From Lota lota (Eukaryota > Chordata > Actinopteri > Gadiformes > Lotidae): 64,000 nucleotides of DNA. This document shows positions 1 to 18,894 of the stretch, piece by piece (within the stretch, counting starts at the first letter, position 1; the number at the start of each line of letters is the position of its first letter). Made by a program: the position numbers and the translations under genes. Where the stretch lies: assembly GCA_026745465.1 (NCBI GenBank), contig JACYXH010000585.1, forward strand, positions 23,501 through 87,500. The letters are read 5' to 3'. The notes under the pieces were generated by a model. That model saw nothing but the letters and a program-made list of their open reading frames with translations. It had not been told where the DNA came from and did not search any database.

Positions 1-305
1 CATCCATTTCTCCAAACAAACCAAGTCAAACTGTTTAGTGGATATTATGTGCCTTTATATTTACTAAATTATTCATTTGTATACATGTTTGTAGTCCCTG
101 AACCTAGCTTAGATTATTTATTTTTCTTGGTAAGGTTTCTTGGTAAGGGGGCTTTTGGGAAGGCCGTATCCGTTACAGCATGCTGTATATATATAGCATA
201 TCCGTTAAACTTATTGTTTGCTTTGCAATCAGCCACCCTCGTCGGGGAATTAAACAAAGGCTGAACCTGAGTGACCCTTCTGTGTGTTGTTTCCTCTCCC
301 GACAG

Positions 306-568
306 TGGTCAACAACACGCCAGAAGACGAGGGTGACCGAAATGTCTCGCTACTGACCCAACACAGCACCGACCTTTGGACTATTGTTCAGGCCCTTTTC
401 ATCCATGACGGGCCTTTCCTGGTGGTCAGGCTCATTGTCCTAATCCATTTCAAAGTTTTCAACCAGATGCTGGTCTTCTTTGCCATTAAGAACTCGCTGG
501 TGGTCCTTCTGAACTTGTACAGGTTGGTAGTCATCTGCCAGGACTCCAGGTCCAATAATGATACATGA
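306..568 (+). CDS. TMEM26-like membrane protein, probable last coding exon
   Basis: An acceptor (CCGACAG) at 299-305 opens a frame that needs one base from the previous exon and runs to TGA at 566-568. The peptide contains DGPFLVVRLIVLIHFKVFNQ followed by MLVFFAIKNSLVVLLNLYRL, two hydrophobic blocks. From memory this closely resembles the last membrane segments of vertebrate TMEM26, a multi-pass protein of poorly known function used as a beige-adipocyte marker. Upstream exons would lie before the window. The C-terminus is shorter than I recall for mammalian TMEM26, and a (CA)n repeat begins four bases after the stop. A spliced continuation using a GT near 552 is possible. The family call is memory-based; that the stretch is a coding exon is more secure. 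Confidence 0.6.
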
Positions 569-570
569 AA

Positions 571-571
<1 letters not shown>

Positions 572-662
<91 letters not shown>
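572..662. repeat. (CA)n microsatellite
   Basis: An essentially pure dinucleotide run of about 45 units directly after the stop codon of the TMEM26-like exon, so it probably lies in its 3' UTR. Confidence 0.95.
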
Positions 663-663
<1 letters not shown>

Positions 664-1017
664 AGGAGGCAGGTCAAGGTTGTTACACCATTAACATGCT
701 CTACAAAATAAATGAGTTCTTGTAGTCATTACGTTGTGAATAGGTTACACTATTGGGGTCTGAAAGGGAAAGGCAGACCTTCTTTACTATGACCACCACC
801 AACAGCGCTGTCTATAGGCATGTACGTTCGAAGCTAAATCCCTGAATGTTTTATGAATAGCCCTGGATCTCTACATAAAAAAATAAAAAATAGGAGACAT
901 AAAAAAAGTCCTGCCATTTTATTCCTCGGTCATTGAGACATTAAAGCCCTCGAAAATAATATGTTGATATGTGTCATTGAAGCAGCAGATCTACTTGACA
1001 CTACTTTGTGTTGTACA

Positions 1018-1020
<3 letters not shown>

Positions 1021-1102
<82 letters not shown>
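1021..1102. repeat. (TG)n microsatellite
   Basis: About 40 uninterrupted TG units. Any reading frame through it (Cys-Val repeats) is an artefact. The flanking DNA is AT-rich with nothing recognisable. Confidence 0.95.
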
Positions 1103-1107
<5 letters not shown>

Positions 1108-1284
1108 TGTTACATCGCAATTAATAATGAATCTGGAAAGTAAACAACAGATTTCTAAGTACACTTTTTATAATTGTATGATTTTGGAAAAAAAATTTTT
1201 ATTATATGATCTACTGTTCTTATTCAATAAAAAGTTGATCAAAAAAAGATTTGTATGATTTTATTTATCAGGTTAGTTTGCGTA

Positions 1285-3269
1285 CACTGTAAACCCGAAT
1301 GTTCAAAATAATTAATTGTAATAAGTAGTGTAAACTTAAAATGTTCTTAAAAGTTGTACTTACTTAAACATTTTGAGTGCCAGTAGCAATGTTCTTCTTT
1401 TTGAGTTTATTGAACTTGTAATTTTTGAGTAATCTGAATATTTTTCATTTTTATGTAAATGCTACTTACAAATTTTTTTAACTTAAAACTATATGCAATA
1501 AACATGAATTTATGTCTTATTTTGAAAGCAGAAATATATAGAATTGAGAATAAATCAATTGCATCAGATAGATTTGTATATATAAAATATCACACACACA
1601 CACGTGTTTATACGTTTATAAAGAATTAATTGTTAATAGTTGGCTTGTTACAAGGTTGACTAGTTAATAAATTACAAATATGCGCTCACATATTTTATTT
1701 TGTAGTATGTGCGTGCACTTCCTCTTCAGGCAGCACACGGGAGCCGAAGAGAAGAGCGGGAGATCTGAGGGTAACACTCAGCTCTGCACAAATGAGTTAT
1801 GAATGTAAGTAGTCAACATAAAACTTGTTTTAATGTTTGTTTCTGGAAGTTCAACGTGTTTTTAAGACGGACAAAGTGAGTCACGTTAGCAATGTAAAAC
1901 GGTTAACTGTTAGGTTAGCAAGCTAACATGCAAAGTCATCCCGTCAGTTAGCTAGCTGTATAGGCTACATGGCTAGGCTAATGTAGTTGTAAAAAACTGG
2001 TTGAGCCCAACGTGCAGCGGTGGATAGTAAGGTATCATGTACTGCTCAATAAAAACTCGAAATCTGCGCTGGAGCTGTGTCGGTGTTGTGAGTGAAAGCA
2101 GAAGCTAACTCCACGTGTAGTGCCTTAGGCTAACTGAAAGCTATTCTCTGCAAGTTGAATTAGCTGGTTATTTTTTTTTGTATTTGCTATGATAAGAATT
2201 GATGGATGCTACCAGCCCAACATTACCTAACTTTGACTTATTTGTGTAATAGGATGTTTTGAATAGTCTAACAGACATCTTACACATCTACTTTGTTTTA
2301 ATCAATGTTGGTGTAGCTATATTGTACACTTTTAGTATGAGGAAAATGACTGCAGTTTTTGATAGTTCTGATGGAGGTTTAAACTTCATGACAGGTGTCC
2401 TGTAAAATAATATATTTTTTTTGTGTTTTCAGGTTGCTGCAACAAATGACTTGGCACTGCAAGTTGTGTTCCGCTTCTTTTACCACTAGAACATATTTAT
2501 TTAAACACTGCAGACTGCAGCACAGCCACTTTTCAAAAAGTATCCCACTCCCATGCCTCCATGATGATAGCATTACCCCCTGGTAATGTTGTATTTACAG
2601 TTTATAAGCTATTTGTGACATTATGCTATTTTCTTAATGTAATTTGAGCTTTTCTGAGTTTGAATATTTTCTGCTATTACATGGTTCATCTTAGAGTATA
2701 AACAAAATGCCCAGAAGTAGACTTGTAAATTGTTATTTATGTATTTATGTTTTTATTTTATTTTTATTATTTTGCTAAAAGACTGGGCAAGAAAAGTGTA
2801 TACTAAACATCTGAATTGAAAAATTACTTATAATTTGATGTTTTTTTGTTTGACTTTTAAGTTAAGAGTACTTATTGTTTGTAAGGCAATCAGTTGCCAC
2901 AAATATTTTAAGTTTGGTGGTAAATGATTTTGAGTTGAACAAGTCTATGTTTTTGAGTTATATGTAATCAGAAGATTGATTGAAAAAACTAATAAATGTT
3001 AAGTTAATGAAACATAAATATCCTGAGTTTTCATGCTTGAAATTATTAAGTTCTCTTGAGTTATTGCAATGAGAAAGATGAATAAATATTCTGAGTAGCA
3101 TAAACTGAGAATGTTTGAGTTGGCTTAATTAAAAATTACATTTAACATGAACTCCAAATATATAAGCGATGATATACTCAAATGTTTTGAGTTTATGAAC
3201 TCAAACTAATTGTGGCAACTGATTGCCTCACTTTTTTTAAGTTCTGCCTACTTATTCGGGTTTACAGTG
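1285..3269. mobile_element. DNA transposon with terminal inverted repeats, non-autonomous or decayed
   Basis: The ends are perfect inverted repeats: CACTGTAAACCCGAAT at 1285-1300 and its reverse complement at 3254-3269, each flanked outward by TA, a likely 2-bp target duplication. Inside, a 17-bp inverted repeat pair (2884-2900 and 3212-3228, GGCAATCAGTTGCCACA) marks a second foldback. The interior is AT-rich with many ACTCAAA/TTTGAGT motifs. No transposase frame is visible, so movement would depend on an enzyme supplied in trans. The CACTG terminus could suggest an EnSpm/CACTA-like family and the TA flank a mariner-like one; I cannot decide. It carries a zinc-finger exon, listed separately. 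Confidence 0.75.
2446..2582 (+). pseudogene. C2H2 zinc-finger exon carried inside the TIR element
   Basis: A possible exon at 2433-2582 has an acceptor (TGTTTTCAG) and a donor (CTG|GTAATG). From ATG 2446 it encodes MTWHCKLCSASFTTRTYLFK and about 26 more residues, with a C-x2-C-x12-H-x4-H finger. This opening resembles predicted fish proteins of unknown function that pair such a finger with repeated HLSRxH-type fingers. A possible upstream leader exon ends ATGAGTTATGAAT|GTAAGT near 1794-1811, but it joins out of frame to this ATG. No further exons were found, so I treat it as a captured or residual fragment. Confidence 0.45.
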
Positions 3270-3564
3270 TAGTCATACCACAGGAGGAACTACACAACAA
3301 ATCACAAGTACAGCTAATCGAATATGGGCTGTGATATTTCACAAATTATTTGTAAGTTATGATACAATATAAGACTATGTGACGCTGTATGGAACGTACG
3401 GAATGCTATTATTCATAGTATTTTATAAGAACTTAAATAACACGAGTTATTTGTTTCCATGTTTTACAATTCTATATGTAAATGACCCTGAGTATGACCC
3501 AGCATTCTTCAATCATTTGTTGTTGTTTTTTATGTTTATTAATCGTAGAAGTATTAAGGTACGG

Positions 3565-3660
3565 AGCCCCTAAGGGGACATGAGCAAAAAATAAATAAAT
3601 TTTAGTTTCACGTGCGCACGCGATAGTTTCACGTGCGCACGGGAATTTTCTTATAGTTTT
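3565..3660. repeat. Fragment of a dispersed fish repeat with duplicated TTTCACGTGCGCACG
   Basis: The motif TTTCACGTGCGCACG occurs twice (about 3605 and 3627) beside TACGGAGCCCCTAAGGGGAC, which I recognise loosely as the end of a dispersed fish DNA element. The matching opposite end is not seen. The stretch from 3660 to 4180 holds no gene; the AATAAA near 3915 followed by a pyrimidine-poor tail could be part of an old LTR or repeat. Confidence 0.35.
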
Positions 3661-4182
3661 TCGGAGTTTAATTTGATTGTGTTTAGGCGAGCAAGACCGC
3701 CATATTTGTTCAATTCAAGTCAAAGACATGACTTAATAAGAGGTTAATGTAGTATTTTCGTTGTAGAATATTGTAAGGCAGTAGTAAATTAAGCCTATTA
3801 TAATGTGAATAGAATGTGAATACGTTTATTTTAGTTTTCTTTCGTAGTTCTTACGTTGTGTTCCGGTTGTGTTCACGGATCTCAGGGAGCTACAGTGTCG
3901 TCTGTTGGCTCAAAAATAAACACTTGTGAACCATCAGTTAGAGAGTCAGACCATCAGTCAGCCGGGGATGCTACACTATAGTTTACAGTAATATTTGTTT
4001 TTAAAATGCACATTTGAGAACTGGCTCTTTTTAAGCCAATTAATTTATGCACATACACATAGTGCAGGCTGCTAACAGGCAGACAAGGGACCAGTTTTAA
4101 AGTGCAGTTTCAGTGCAGATCGTTGATTATTTTAATAATATTATATATATATATATATAGTAATCATTTCGTTTGTAATTTT

Positions 4183-4680
4183 GGTGGAAATAATCACAGA
4201 GGTGCGGACCTGGCTGACCTCATGGCTAACCTCATGGCTACGGACCATGGGCACGCTACATGCTGCGGAGGCTGAGGTCGTCGTACGTCTGCAACCAGTT
4301 GCTGCTGAGGTTCTATCGGTCTGCGGTGGCCAGCGTCTTCTATGCTGTAGTTTGCTGGGGAGGAAGTGTGAAGGAGAGGGAACTGGACAGACTGGTGTGG
4401 AAGGCCGGTTCTGTGCTTGGCACGGACCTGGCCTCTCTGGTGTTTTAAGCAGACAGAATGACCTTAGAAAGACTGTCATCTTTCGTGCACACTGCTAGCG
4501 ATCCCTGCCACAGCCCTGGCCAGCTAGAGGTGCACGTTTAGTCAAAGGTTCATTTCAAAGGGCTACTCTACAAACCGCCTGAGGAATTTGTTTGTCCCGA
4601 GAACCAGAATCAGGCTCTACCACCCTCTGCATATTCCGGCAGAGTGACTGCTAGGACCTGGGCATATTGTACTGAAATAG
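4183..4680 (+). mobile_element. LINE fragment, C-terminal part of ORF2 (degenerate)
   Basis: The frame at 4260-4448 reads MLRRLRSSYVCNQLLLRFYR and continues with SAVASVFYAVVCWGGS, a block shared by many fish non-LTR retrotransposon ORF2 C-termini. Homology continues out of frame downstream through the CHPLH-like region (about 4500) and a block near 4580-4650. Stops and frame changes show that it is dead. It differs from the C-terminus of the LINE at 5030-7510, so it belongs to another subfamily. Confidence 0.7.
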
Positions 4681-5029
4681 TACCTTAGAAAATGTTCATC
4701 AAAACAGCAACCTGCCTGTGTATTCTATTGCTTAGCACTAGCGCTTGCATTAATGTTTCCAACTTTGACTACCAGTAATACAATTAAAGGTATTCAGAAA
4801 ACAGAATACAGCAATTCACAAAATAAACTAATAAATTTAGCTTATTTATATTGTACTGATAACACTAACTCATACGTTTTTTAATCTTTTTCTTTTTGCT
4901 TATTGTAGCTTATCTTTGTTACCTTTACCTCTAAAGTAGCTAGCTACCTTACTTATGGCAGAGACTGAACATAAGAGACTCATCGATCACTTATAGCAAG
5001 CCAGAGTTTTTCCACCATAATCCTGCTTT

Positions 5030-7510
5030 CGAGAGGGACACGGGCGACCCACACACAACAGGGGGCCTTGTTTGGAGACGAAGCATAAGTGCTGGTAAGG
5101 CTGAGGCAGCGTGTCAACCGCCCTGCGCTTCCCAGCATTCTGCTAGCCAACGTACAATCCCTGGACAACAAGCTGTGCGAGTTCAGAGCAATGATCTCCT
5201 TCCAGCGCGAAACATAGGATTTGTAACATCTGCCTTAGAGACTTGGTTGTGGGAGGATAAACCAGATCACGCTATCATGCCTTCGGGGTTCTCTGTGCGG
5301 AAAGGTCAAGAGAACTTTCTGGGAAAGGGAGTGGGTGTATGCTTCATGGTCAACAATGCTTGGTGTGACTGGGAGCGTTCATTCCCTCAAGTCTGAACCA
5401 CAGGGAAAAAAGGACTCAAAAGCACGACTCGGGGGCAACAGTCTGAATAGTAAGAATGGTCTTTACTAAGAAGCAAGGGTCGGTACACGGGTAATCAGTT
5501 GGAGATCAGGCAAACAATCCGATAGGGAGAAGGCGAATGCGTAGTCAGGAATAATCTAGCAGGAATAAAAAAAACAGAAACTGTAATAATCTCAGGAAAT
5601 GCCGGGACGCTTGATACAAGGACCAAAGACGAACTGGCACAGAGGAAGGGATACACGCTCACTAAATAAACTTGGAGGGGAATGTTAATGAGGGACAAGT
5701 GAAAACAATCAAGGTGAAAGGTGAGTGAGGACAATCAGAGTTGCGGGAAACACAAGGACAGGGAGTGAAGTATTCAATAAAGAGGGCGAGATGTGACAAA
5801 GTCTTTCTGCTCCCCGGACCTGGAATATCTCACGCTCCTGTGTCAGCCATTTTGACTGCCTAGGGAGTTTACGGTCGTTGTTGTAACGTACATCCCGCCT
5901 CGGGCCGACTCGGACCTGCCACTCAGGGAACTGTACGGGACAATCAGCAACCTGGAAGACAAGCACCCAGAGGCCGCTATCCTCAAGGTTGGGGACTTCA
6001 ACCGAGCGTCTCTGAGGAAGGTATTACCTAAATACTTTAAACACATGGATGTAAACACAGGGAAATAGCCTGCTCCACCACTGCTACTCGCCCTTCCGCA
6101 ATGCCTTCAAACCCCTCCTACACCCACCATTCGGCAAATCAGATCACTCCTCCATCCTACACCTGCCCGCCTATGGGCAGAATCTGCAGCGAACGGCCCA
6201 CTGTGAGGACGATCCACTGCTGGTCTGACCAATCGGACGCTGTATTACAAGACTGCTTTGATATTATGTGCAAGACTGCACATAATGTCGGACTTCAAAG
6301 GCAGACCCCCGTTGCGTAACTAACGCCCCCGGACAAGCTAAATCATTTTAATGCCCGCTTCGAGGTTGTCAACACCGACCTCCCGGAGGGAGTCCCCAAC
6401 GCCGCGGACACGACCGGCGCTCTATCCATCGCCAAGGCCGACGTGCGCACGTCTTTCAGGCGCATCAACATCCGCAAAGCGGCCGGCCCAGGTGGAGTCG
6501 CAGCTCGGGTGATCAGAGCGTGCGCAGTTGGCTGGTGTGTTTACAGACATGTTCAACCCCTCCCTATCCACGTGTACAGTCCCCTCCTGCTTCAAGTTAT
6601 CCACTATTGTCCTAATTCCAAAGAAAAGCAAGGTCACTTGCTTAAACCACTGGCGCCCGGTTGCCCTCACTCCCATAGTGAGTAAATGCCTTGAGAAGCT
6701 TGTCATGGACCTCATTTGCAACATGTTACCGCCCACCCTGGACCCTTACCTATTTGCCTACCGGCAAAACATGGACAACGACATAGACACAACACTCCAC
6801 ACCGCCCTCACCCACCTGGAGAAGAGGAACTCATGTGAGGATGCTGTTCGTTGATTACAGTTCACCATTTAACTCCAGGCTCGACACCAAGCTTAGGGAG
6901 CTAGCAATCAAGCCCAGCCTGTGCAGCATAGGGTAGGGTCCAAGACCCTACAGGCCTTCTACAGAGGCACTACAGAGAGCCTTCTGACAGGATGCATCAC
7001 CGCCTGGCATGGGAACTGCACTGCCCTCAACTTTAAATTATTGCAGAGGATTGTGTGGTCAGCCCAGTGCATCAGTGGATGTGAGCTTCTCTCCATCCAG
7101 GACATTTACAACTGACGGTGTGTCAAAAAAGGCAGAATGATCATCAAGGACCCCAACCACCCCAACCACAAACAGTTTCAGCTGCTACCGTCTGGCAAGT
7201 GGTACCGCAGCCTCAAGGCCCGGACCTACGGGACAGCTTTTTCCACCAGGCAATCAGGCTCATGAACAGTGGACTCTAGTGGCCTGCTGCCTGTCTGCCT
7301 GCTGCCTGTCCCTAATCCATTGCATATTGCACTACTGCTCTTACTATTAGAATTATTACTGCTGCTACTCTCTTTTTTATAAAGATGTATATTTGTTTAA
7401 ATTATATTTTGTTTTATAGATTATAACATGCTGCTAGGACGAGGAAAAAAATGAAATAATAATAATTGTACTGCCATATATGACATGTGACAATAAATAA
7501 TCTTGAATCT
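5030..7510 (+). mobile_element. Decayed non-LTR retrotransposon (CR1/L2/Rex1 group), endonuclease and reverse transcriptase parts
   Basis: Pieces in order: the start of the endonuclease (5160-5385, including RxSLDNKLCEFRAMISFQRE-like sequence and GVCFMVNNAWCD); after an insertion, SPDLEYLT then GDFNRASLRKV near 5990-6020; the pre-RT linker RRINIRKAAGPGGVAARVIR at 6458-6517; RT motifs STIVLIPKKSKVTCLNHWRP and VALTPIVSKCLEKLV (6597-6705), with LDPYLFAYR at 6738-6764; LFVDYS near 6846; and the C-terminal domain 6921-7260. The 3' end is TGACAATAAATAATCTTGAATCT (7488-7510), the short-repeat tail style of Rex1-like elements. Frameshifts and stops in every part show that it is inactive. The + orientation is clear; the clade is an inference. 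Confidence 0.8.
5395..5798. mobile_element. 404-bp insertion inside the LINE, flanked by AAGTCT duplications
   Basis: LINE coding homology stops at 5394 and resumes at 5799. AAGTCT sits at both junctions (5389-5394 and 5799-5804), consistent with a 6-bp target duplication. The insert has no coding potential. Its text resembles a dispersed fish repeat (runs such as GGTCTTTACTAAGAAGCAAGG and ATCAGGCAAACAATCCG). No clear terminal inverted repeats were seen. Confidence 0.55.
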
Positions 7511-9330
7511 CTACTTTCTAACATACAAAACTAACAGTACACCGAACTAGAAACACAGACATTTCGGCAAACTGTACATCCAGGATAGTCAACAAAACTA
7601 AAGCGCCAGCCGTTACTTTTCCCACGGCACAAGTCCATAGACGACAGTGAAGTTAGCATTACATGAGGTTACCGCGCGATTAGCATTACACAAGGCTAGC
7701 ATGGCTAGCTTATTCATCGTTATGTAATTGACTTCATTACTTCACAATACACAACATACCGTAATACAAATGCTTTCCTGAGCACATAAACACATTCGCC
7801 TAAAACACCCGTAAACATAAACAGTTTATATGAAGGGACTCATACCTGAAAAGGGAATATTTGTATGAAATAAACATGGATAGAAACTTTCCTTAGGCCA
7901 TGAGAAATGATTGAGGTGTCCCTTAATGTAACTCTACGCTCCCCCCTCTTAGAACCGCTGGTGTTCGAGTGACATAGTCAACATAAAACATAGGATAACA
8001 CAGGAATTACTGTACTCAAACTGTTGCAACTGACAACCATTTTGAATATATGATAAAAACAACATGAAAATGCCCAGGTATCAGTGTACATTGCCCTACT
8101 ACTAAATATACCTTAATGCAACCTTAACCTTAATGCAGGCTGTAACTCCTTTGATATATTCAGATATTTTCATACCACAGAACATGTATGTCCAGTGTCT
8201 ACAGGAGGGTCAAAACTGGTCACAGTACTTTTGAATCAACCAGTCAGCTTTGTAACAAAGTCCTTGAACGGGCAATGTTCGCGAAGTTAGTTGCGTTCAG
8301 CTTTATCTTGAGTCCTTGAACATTTGGTGGGCATGAAGCTACAAGTCTGCAGCATTTTGTGGAATGAATGGAATCAGCATTAGTCAACAGCATTTGTTTA
8401 GATTTATAACAAGATTTGTCCAAATTATTCCATCATATAGTGAAAGTTGTGGAGAGGTCTTACTCTCCCCCATGATTAAGAACAATAACTAACACATGAA
8501 TTAATTTCCACAAGGAAATGCTGGATTTCAAGTGAGTAATGCTAAGGGATTATGATAAAGTACTTTAGGAAAGTATGCCACATTTTCATTTTATATACAA
8601 TAATTGTGATGGCACATTTGTGGCATTCATTTTATTCATCAGCACCACAAGAGGGAGCACTCGACACGTCCTCCTACAATACTAATTGTCGTTCTGCGCA
8701 CATACGCACCGGCACGCGCGCGCGCACACACACACTTAAGCTGAATAGGATCACTTTTGTGCGTAGATAAAACAAGTCTTTTTTTTTTTTACTTAACTAT
8801 TCATAACTGATTCATCTTCAACTTTGCCATTTTACCACTCGCGGGGTCCCCAAACCAAACTTTACTTTCTGGCCCTCCTCTTTAGCGCAGACTAGACCAA
8901 GGCCTACCTGGGTTTAGGTTCCTCAGAAACATAAAGCCCCATTCACATTCAGTTCACCAACTTGTTGCTCAATAACTTTACAATATACTTCCATGCGTTC
9001 ACCATCTATCTACCAATCGTCCTAGTCATATAACAAAACAAAACAACAAAAACAGTGACGTTCATATTGCCATGGCTTCTCAACAGGCCTGGCAGTGAAA
9101 TTTGAAACTGTCAATGGGTTGGGCTTCTTTGTGGCTCCAGCCCTCCGGGTGTGTTAGGTCAGCCCCAACGCACCCGCCCCACCCCGACAGACAGACAGAG
9201 AGACAGACAGACAGACAAGTACCAACCCAACAGGTCCCCGAACAGGTTTACTTCGCACACTCGGGTGGGGCACGTATATCCTCATATGTGGTTGTCAACA
9301 CAGGACCATTGAACACACGGAGAGATACCG
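7511..9330. other. Intergenic stretch upstream of perp
   Basis: Mostly AT-rich unique-looking DNA. Small tracts occur: a short (GC/CA) run near 8710-8740, poly-T at 8778-8790 and a CAGA-rich patch at 9184-9218. No coding exon or RNA gene was recognised. The last part (about 9100-9415) should hold the perp promoter and 5' UTR. Confidence 0.5.
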
Positions 9331-9415
9331 CAGCTTTGTTTAAAGAAAAAACGCGGAGCTCTTTCTACACTTTGGCGTGTTTGTCTCACTCGGTCCCCGC
9401 CACAGTTCGTCGGTC

Positions 9416-15713
<6,298 letters not shown>

Positions 15714-17202
15714 AAGACTTAAAATTACTCTAATACATCGGTTGAGCTTTCCCACCACGCTGAGCATCAACGGTGCTATGCTATGCTAGCCACTGAGCAT
15801 TCCACCCCCCTACTTTAGTTATATTAAAACAAATGTCCTGAAGCTCTGTTAGATAATAACCTGGCCCTGCACAGGGGTTGAAGCATTTCAGCTTGATATA
15901 CATTGTTGCTTTTGTTCTTCTTTTGTTGTGCTAACACCGGAAACACCATCCTACCAGCTGGATTTCAGAAATGGAATGCATTCGGTATAGATTACCTTTT
16001 ATGTTTTTAACTATCTCTTTACTTTTAACTCTCAATGCAACATCACCAAAGTGTACTTATAAAACAAAGGATGTCATTTTATAAAGTATAGCTTTAAGAT
16101 GATCTATGTTTCTTAAATGAATTTGTCAGAAACATATGCAAACTGTTAAAGATTTGTCCATATCAAAACTTGATTGCATTTAATGTAAAGAAACGTTTCA
16201 AACTACGTGTTGATTGTTCAAAATAGGAACTTTGTCAATTCCTTACCTGTACTTAAATGCATTTTGTACTGTGTATACATCACATACGGTGTTAAAAGGG
16301 AACAAGTAAAAAATATATACAGATACATAAGGGGAGTGTTGTAACTATAGCAATCAAAGTAATAATGTACTGTCACAGCGGATGTTTTCAACTATTCATG
16401 TGTTTTTATCCATTACCTGCTTCCTATTGTATTCTTGAGTGTTGACCTTTGCTGTATTTTAATTGTTTTTGTATTTCATGGGTAGACATGTAGAGGCACA
16501 CAGTAGATGATGTTATGTGATCTTGAGGATAAAGAATTTTGTTTTCATGAAGTTCTTGATTCATTGGTTATTTCAAGACCCCTGGTCAGCACATTGTATG
16601 TGGTGTTGTCATCACTAACATGGGTATGTTGTGGACTGTCCAGGGGTCTTAATAACACTCTCGCTTTCAGATTCCTGCTGGAAGTCAAGATGCTAACACC
16701 TAGCTGTAAAATCGGATGATCTCTCATACCGATCTCTCATGTCTTGTGGAATTCCTGATCCAACAAACTCTCTTACCGTATGAACCTAAATGTTGTCCAG
16801 TCAAAACTGGATGTCAAAATTCACTTACAAAAGAGTACTGATGCAAGATCAGTGGTGGCTTTTAGAGTCCAATGGTGGAGGAGGAAATTACTGTTGATTG
16901 TCAAATAGTAGCTTTTCAACTGGTTTTATTGTACGCAGATATGTTCAATAGTAATGTGAGCAAGCGCTATTTAAATGGACCGCTGAGCTTATTTTTTTTT
17001 ATTACTGCTGTAAAACGAGTCATGGCAACGTTTGCTAAGAATAAGAGAAATTTAATTCATTCAAAATCAGCTTTTAAAGGTCCTTTGTACGGTTATGAAT
17101 ACAATGCATAGGTAATATAACATTATTCTAATTGAGACCAAGGGTTTTTTTCTGCTGTAGGTAAAATGGTTTATTTTGAAGTTGTGTGTTTACTCCAATA
17201 AA
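15714..17202 (+). other. perp: perp 3' UTR (inferred) with polyadenylation signal
   Basis: The region after the stop is AT-rich, unique and free of coding signals. AATAAA at 17197-17202 (in CTCCAATAAAAAGTTG) is a good poly(A) signal and would give a 3' UTR of about 1.5 kb. An earlier weak signal (GATAAAG near 16528) could be used instead. The extent is an inference. Confidence 0.45.
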
Positions 17203-17420
17203 AAGTTGCATTTTCATAACTGATTGTATATAAAACAAAAGATATTCTTTAAGATAGATATTTATTTGCAAAAAGTTAAAAGGTTATCAACAATAAGAAA
17301 AAAAAAACATGTTTTACACATCCAACTCTTACCAGAGCAAATAATACGTATAACAAATAATAACAAAATAACACAACAACAAAAAGAAGCAAGATCTCCA
17401 TGACGTTATCGGCACCAGGG

Positions 17421-17845
17421 AGCTGAAACTGGATCTGTCAGGGCTTGCTAAACGGAGATGTTTCTCACTCGGTCCTCATTCATTTGTTTCACATATGTTA
17501 CCGCGATAACTGTTTGAAGTGAGGTCACCGACATAATCCTGAGGAAAGGGTTACGTTTGAGTTACTAGTCGATATTTGATCATGCAACACTAGATGCCAA
17601 GAAGAAAAGTTAAAAGCAAACCACAGGTTTTTCTGAAGAGTCTCTCTGACACAAAGTGCTGGGCTTGGAGTGCATTCTCTTTAGTTTGCCAGATTATGGT
17701 CGTAAATGTGACACATTCTCTCCCTCTCTCTCTCTCTCTTTCACACACACGCACGCAAGCACACACCCTTACGAACCCCGCCCTGGGTGAGGCCTGAGCG
17801 AGAAAAGCTCCGCTTTAGCAAGCCCTGACAGATCCAGTTTCAGCT
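17421..17845. repeat. Inverted repeat pair (37/38 bp arms, about 350 bp apart)
   Basis: The left arm 17421-17457 begins AGCTGAAACTGGATCTGTCA. The right arm 17808-17845 is its reverse complement with one inserted base. Between them lies AT-rich DNA with a short CT/CA tract. No target duplication is obvious. Confidence 0.85.
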
Positions 17846-18333
17846 TCAGCCAATGAGAGGAAGGGGAGCGACAGATAAAGGGAGGGAGTGGTAGAAAGGG
17901 AAAGGGAACGAGAGCAATGACACCAGGGTGAAAGGTAGCATGCAAGTACGGGAGAGGGAAAGATGTGTACGCATGGGAAGTGAAAGACCAATAGAGAAGG
18001 AGGTAGAACAAATATTATGCTGGCTTTGTTCCATGAATAGGAAATGAAGTGAGTGTGAGCACAACAATTAAAACAACATAAATATACAATGTATTTATAT
18101 GTATAGAGAGAGAGGCAGAGACAGAGAATGTAAGTTATGGGAAATGTAAATAAATTTATTTTTCTATGAACTAGCAATGGCACATGACCAGGATACAGTA
18201 TATGCATGGTCTGTTGAAAAATATATATTAAAATAATATTATAGAAGAATATGAAATTGTCAGTTGAAGTAAATGTGTATGCTATTGAAATAATCGACAT
18301 GTCAACAGGTTGGACTACTTGTACAGTTTAGTT

Positions 18334-18334
<1 letters not shown>

Positions 18335-18397
<63 letters not shown>
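18335..18397. repeat. (GA)n microsatellite
   Basis: About 31 GA units between perp and tnfaip3. The surrounding 17850-18890 holds no recognisable gene. Confidence 0.95.
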
Positions 18398-18399
<2 letters not shown>

Positions 18400-18894
18400 C
18401 TAATTTTGAGTATCAGCATTTTTTGGGGATATGGCAAATATTCATCAACCCTTGCCACAGAGAACAAAATACTCCATGAAGATGCACACTTAGCCTAAAA
18501 GTATGTTTGTCTGCAATAAATGTTTGCGAACAAAATATCTCAGGGGCAGGGTAAACATAAATGAAAAGGGAGAGTCCTAAAGAAAAACTAATACTAACAT
18601 ATTAACATACGTTGTATATGTTTTTATATGTAATGATTAAACGCAGGCCTTTGTTTTAGTCTGAAAACGCTCAAAAAATTATGCTACCCCCCTGGCTGGC
18701 AAGCATGGTAATGCATGTGTGTGTTATGGCTAATAGATCATGGAAATGTGTGGCTCTTGCTGACTGCCACTAGGGGTCATGCTAAAGCAGGAAATCCTTC
18801 TGGGTGGATTAGCAGAGATGAACGATTATAAAGTAGCCCAGAGCCATTTCTAAATAGCTCTGAAGTAGCCTATTGACTAATACTTTACTGTAGG

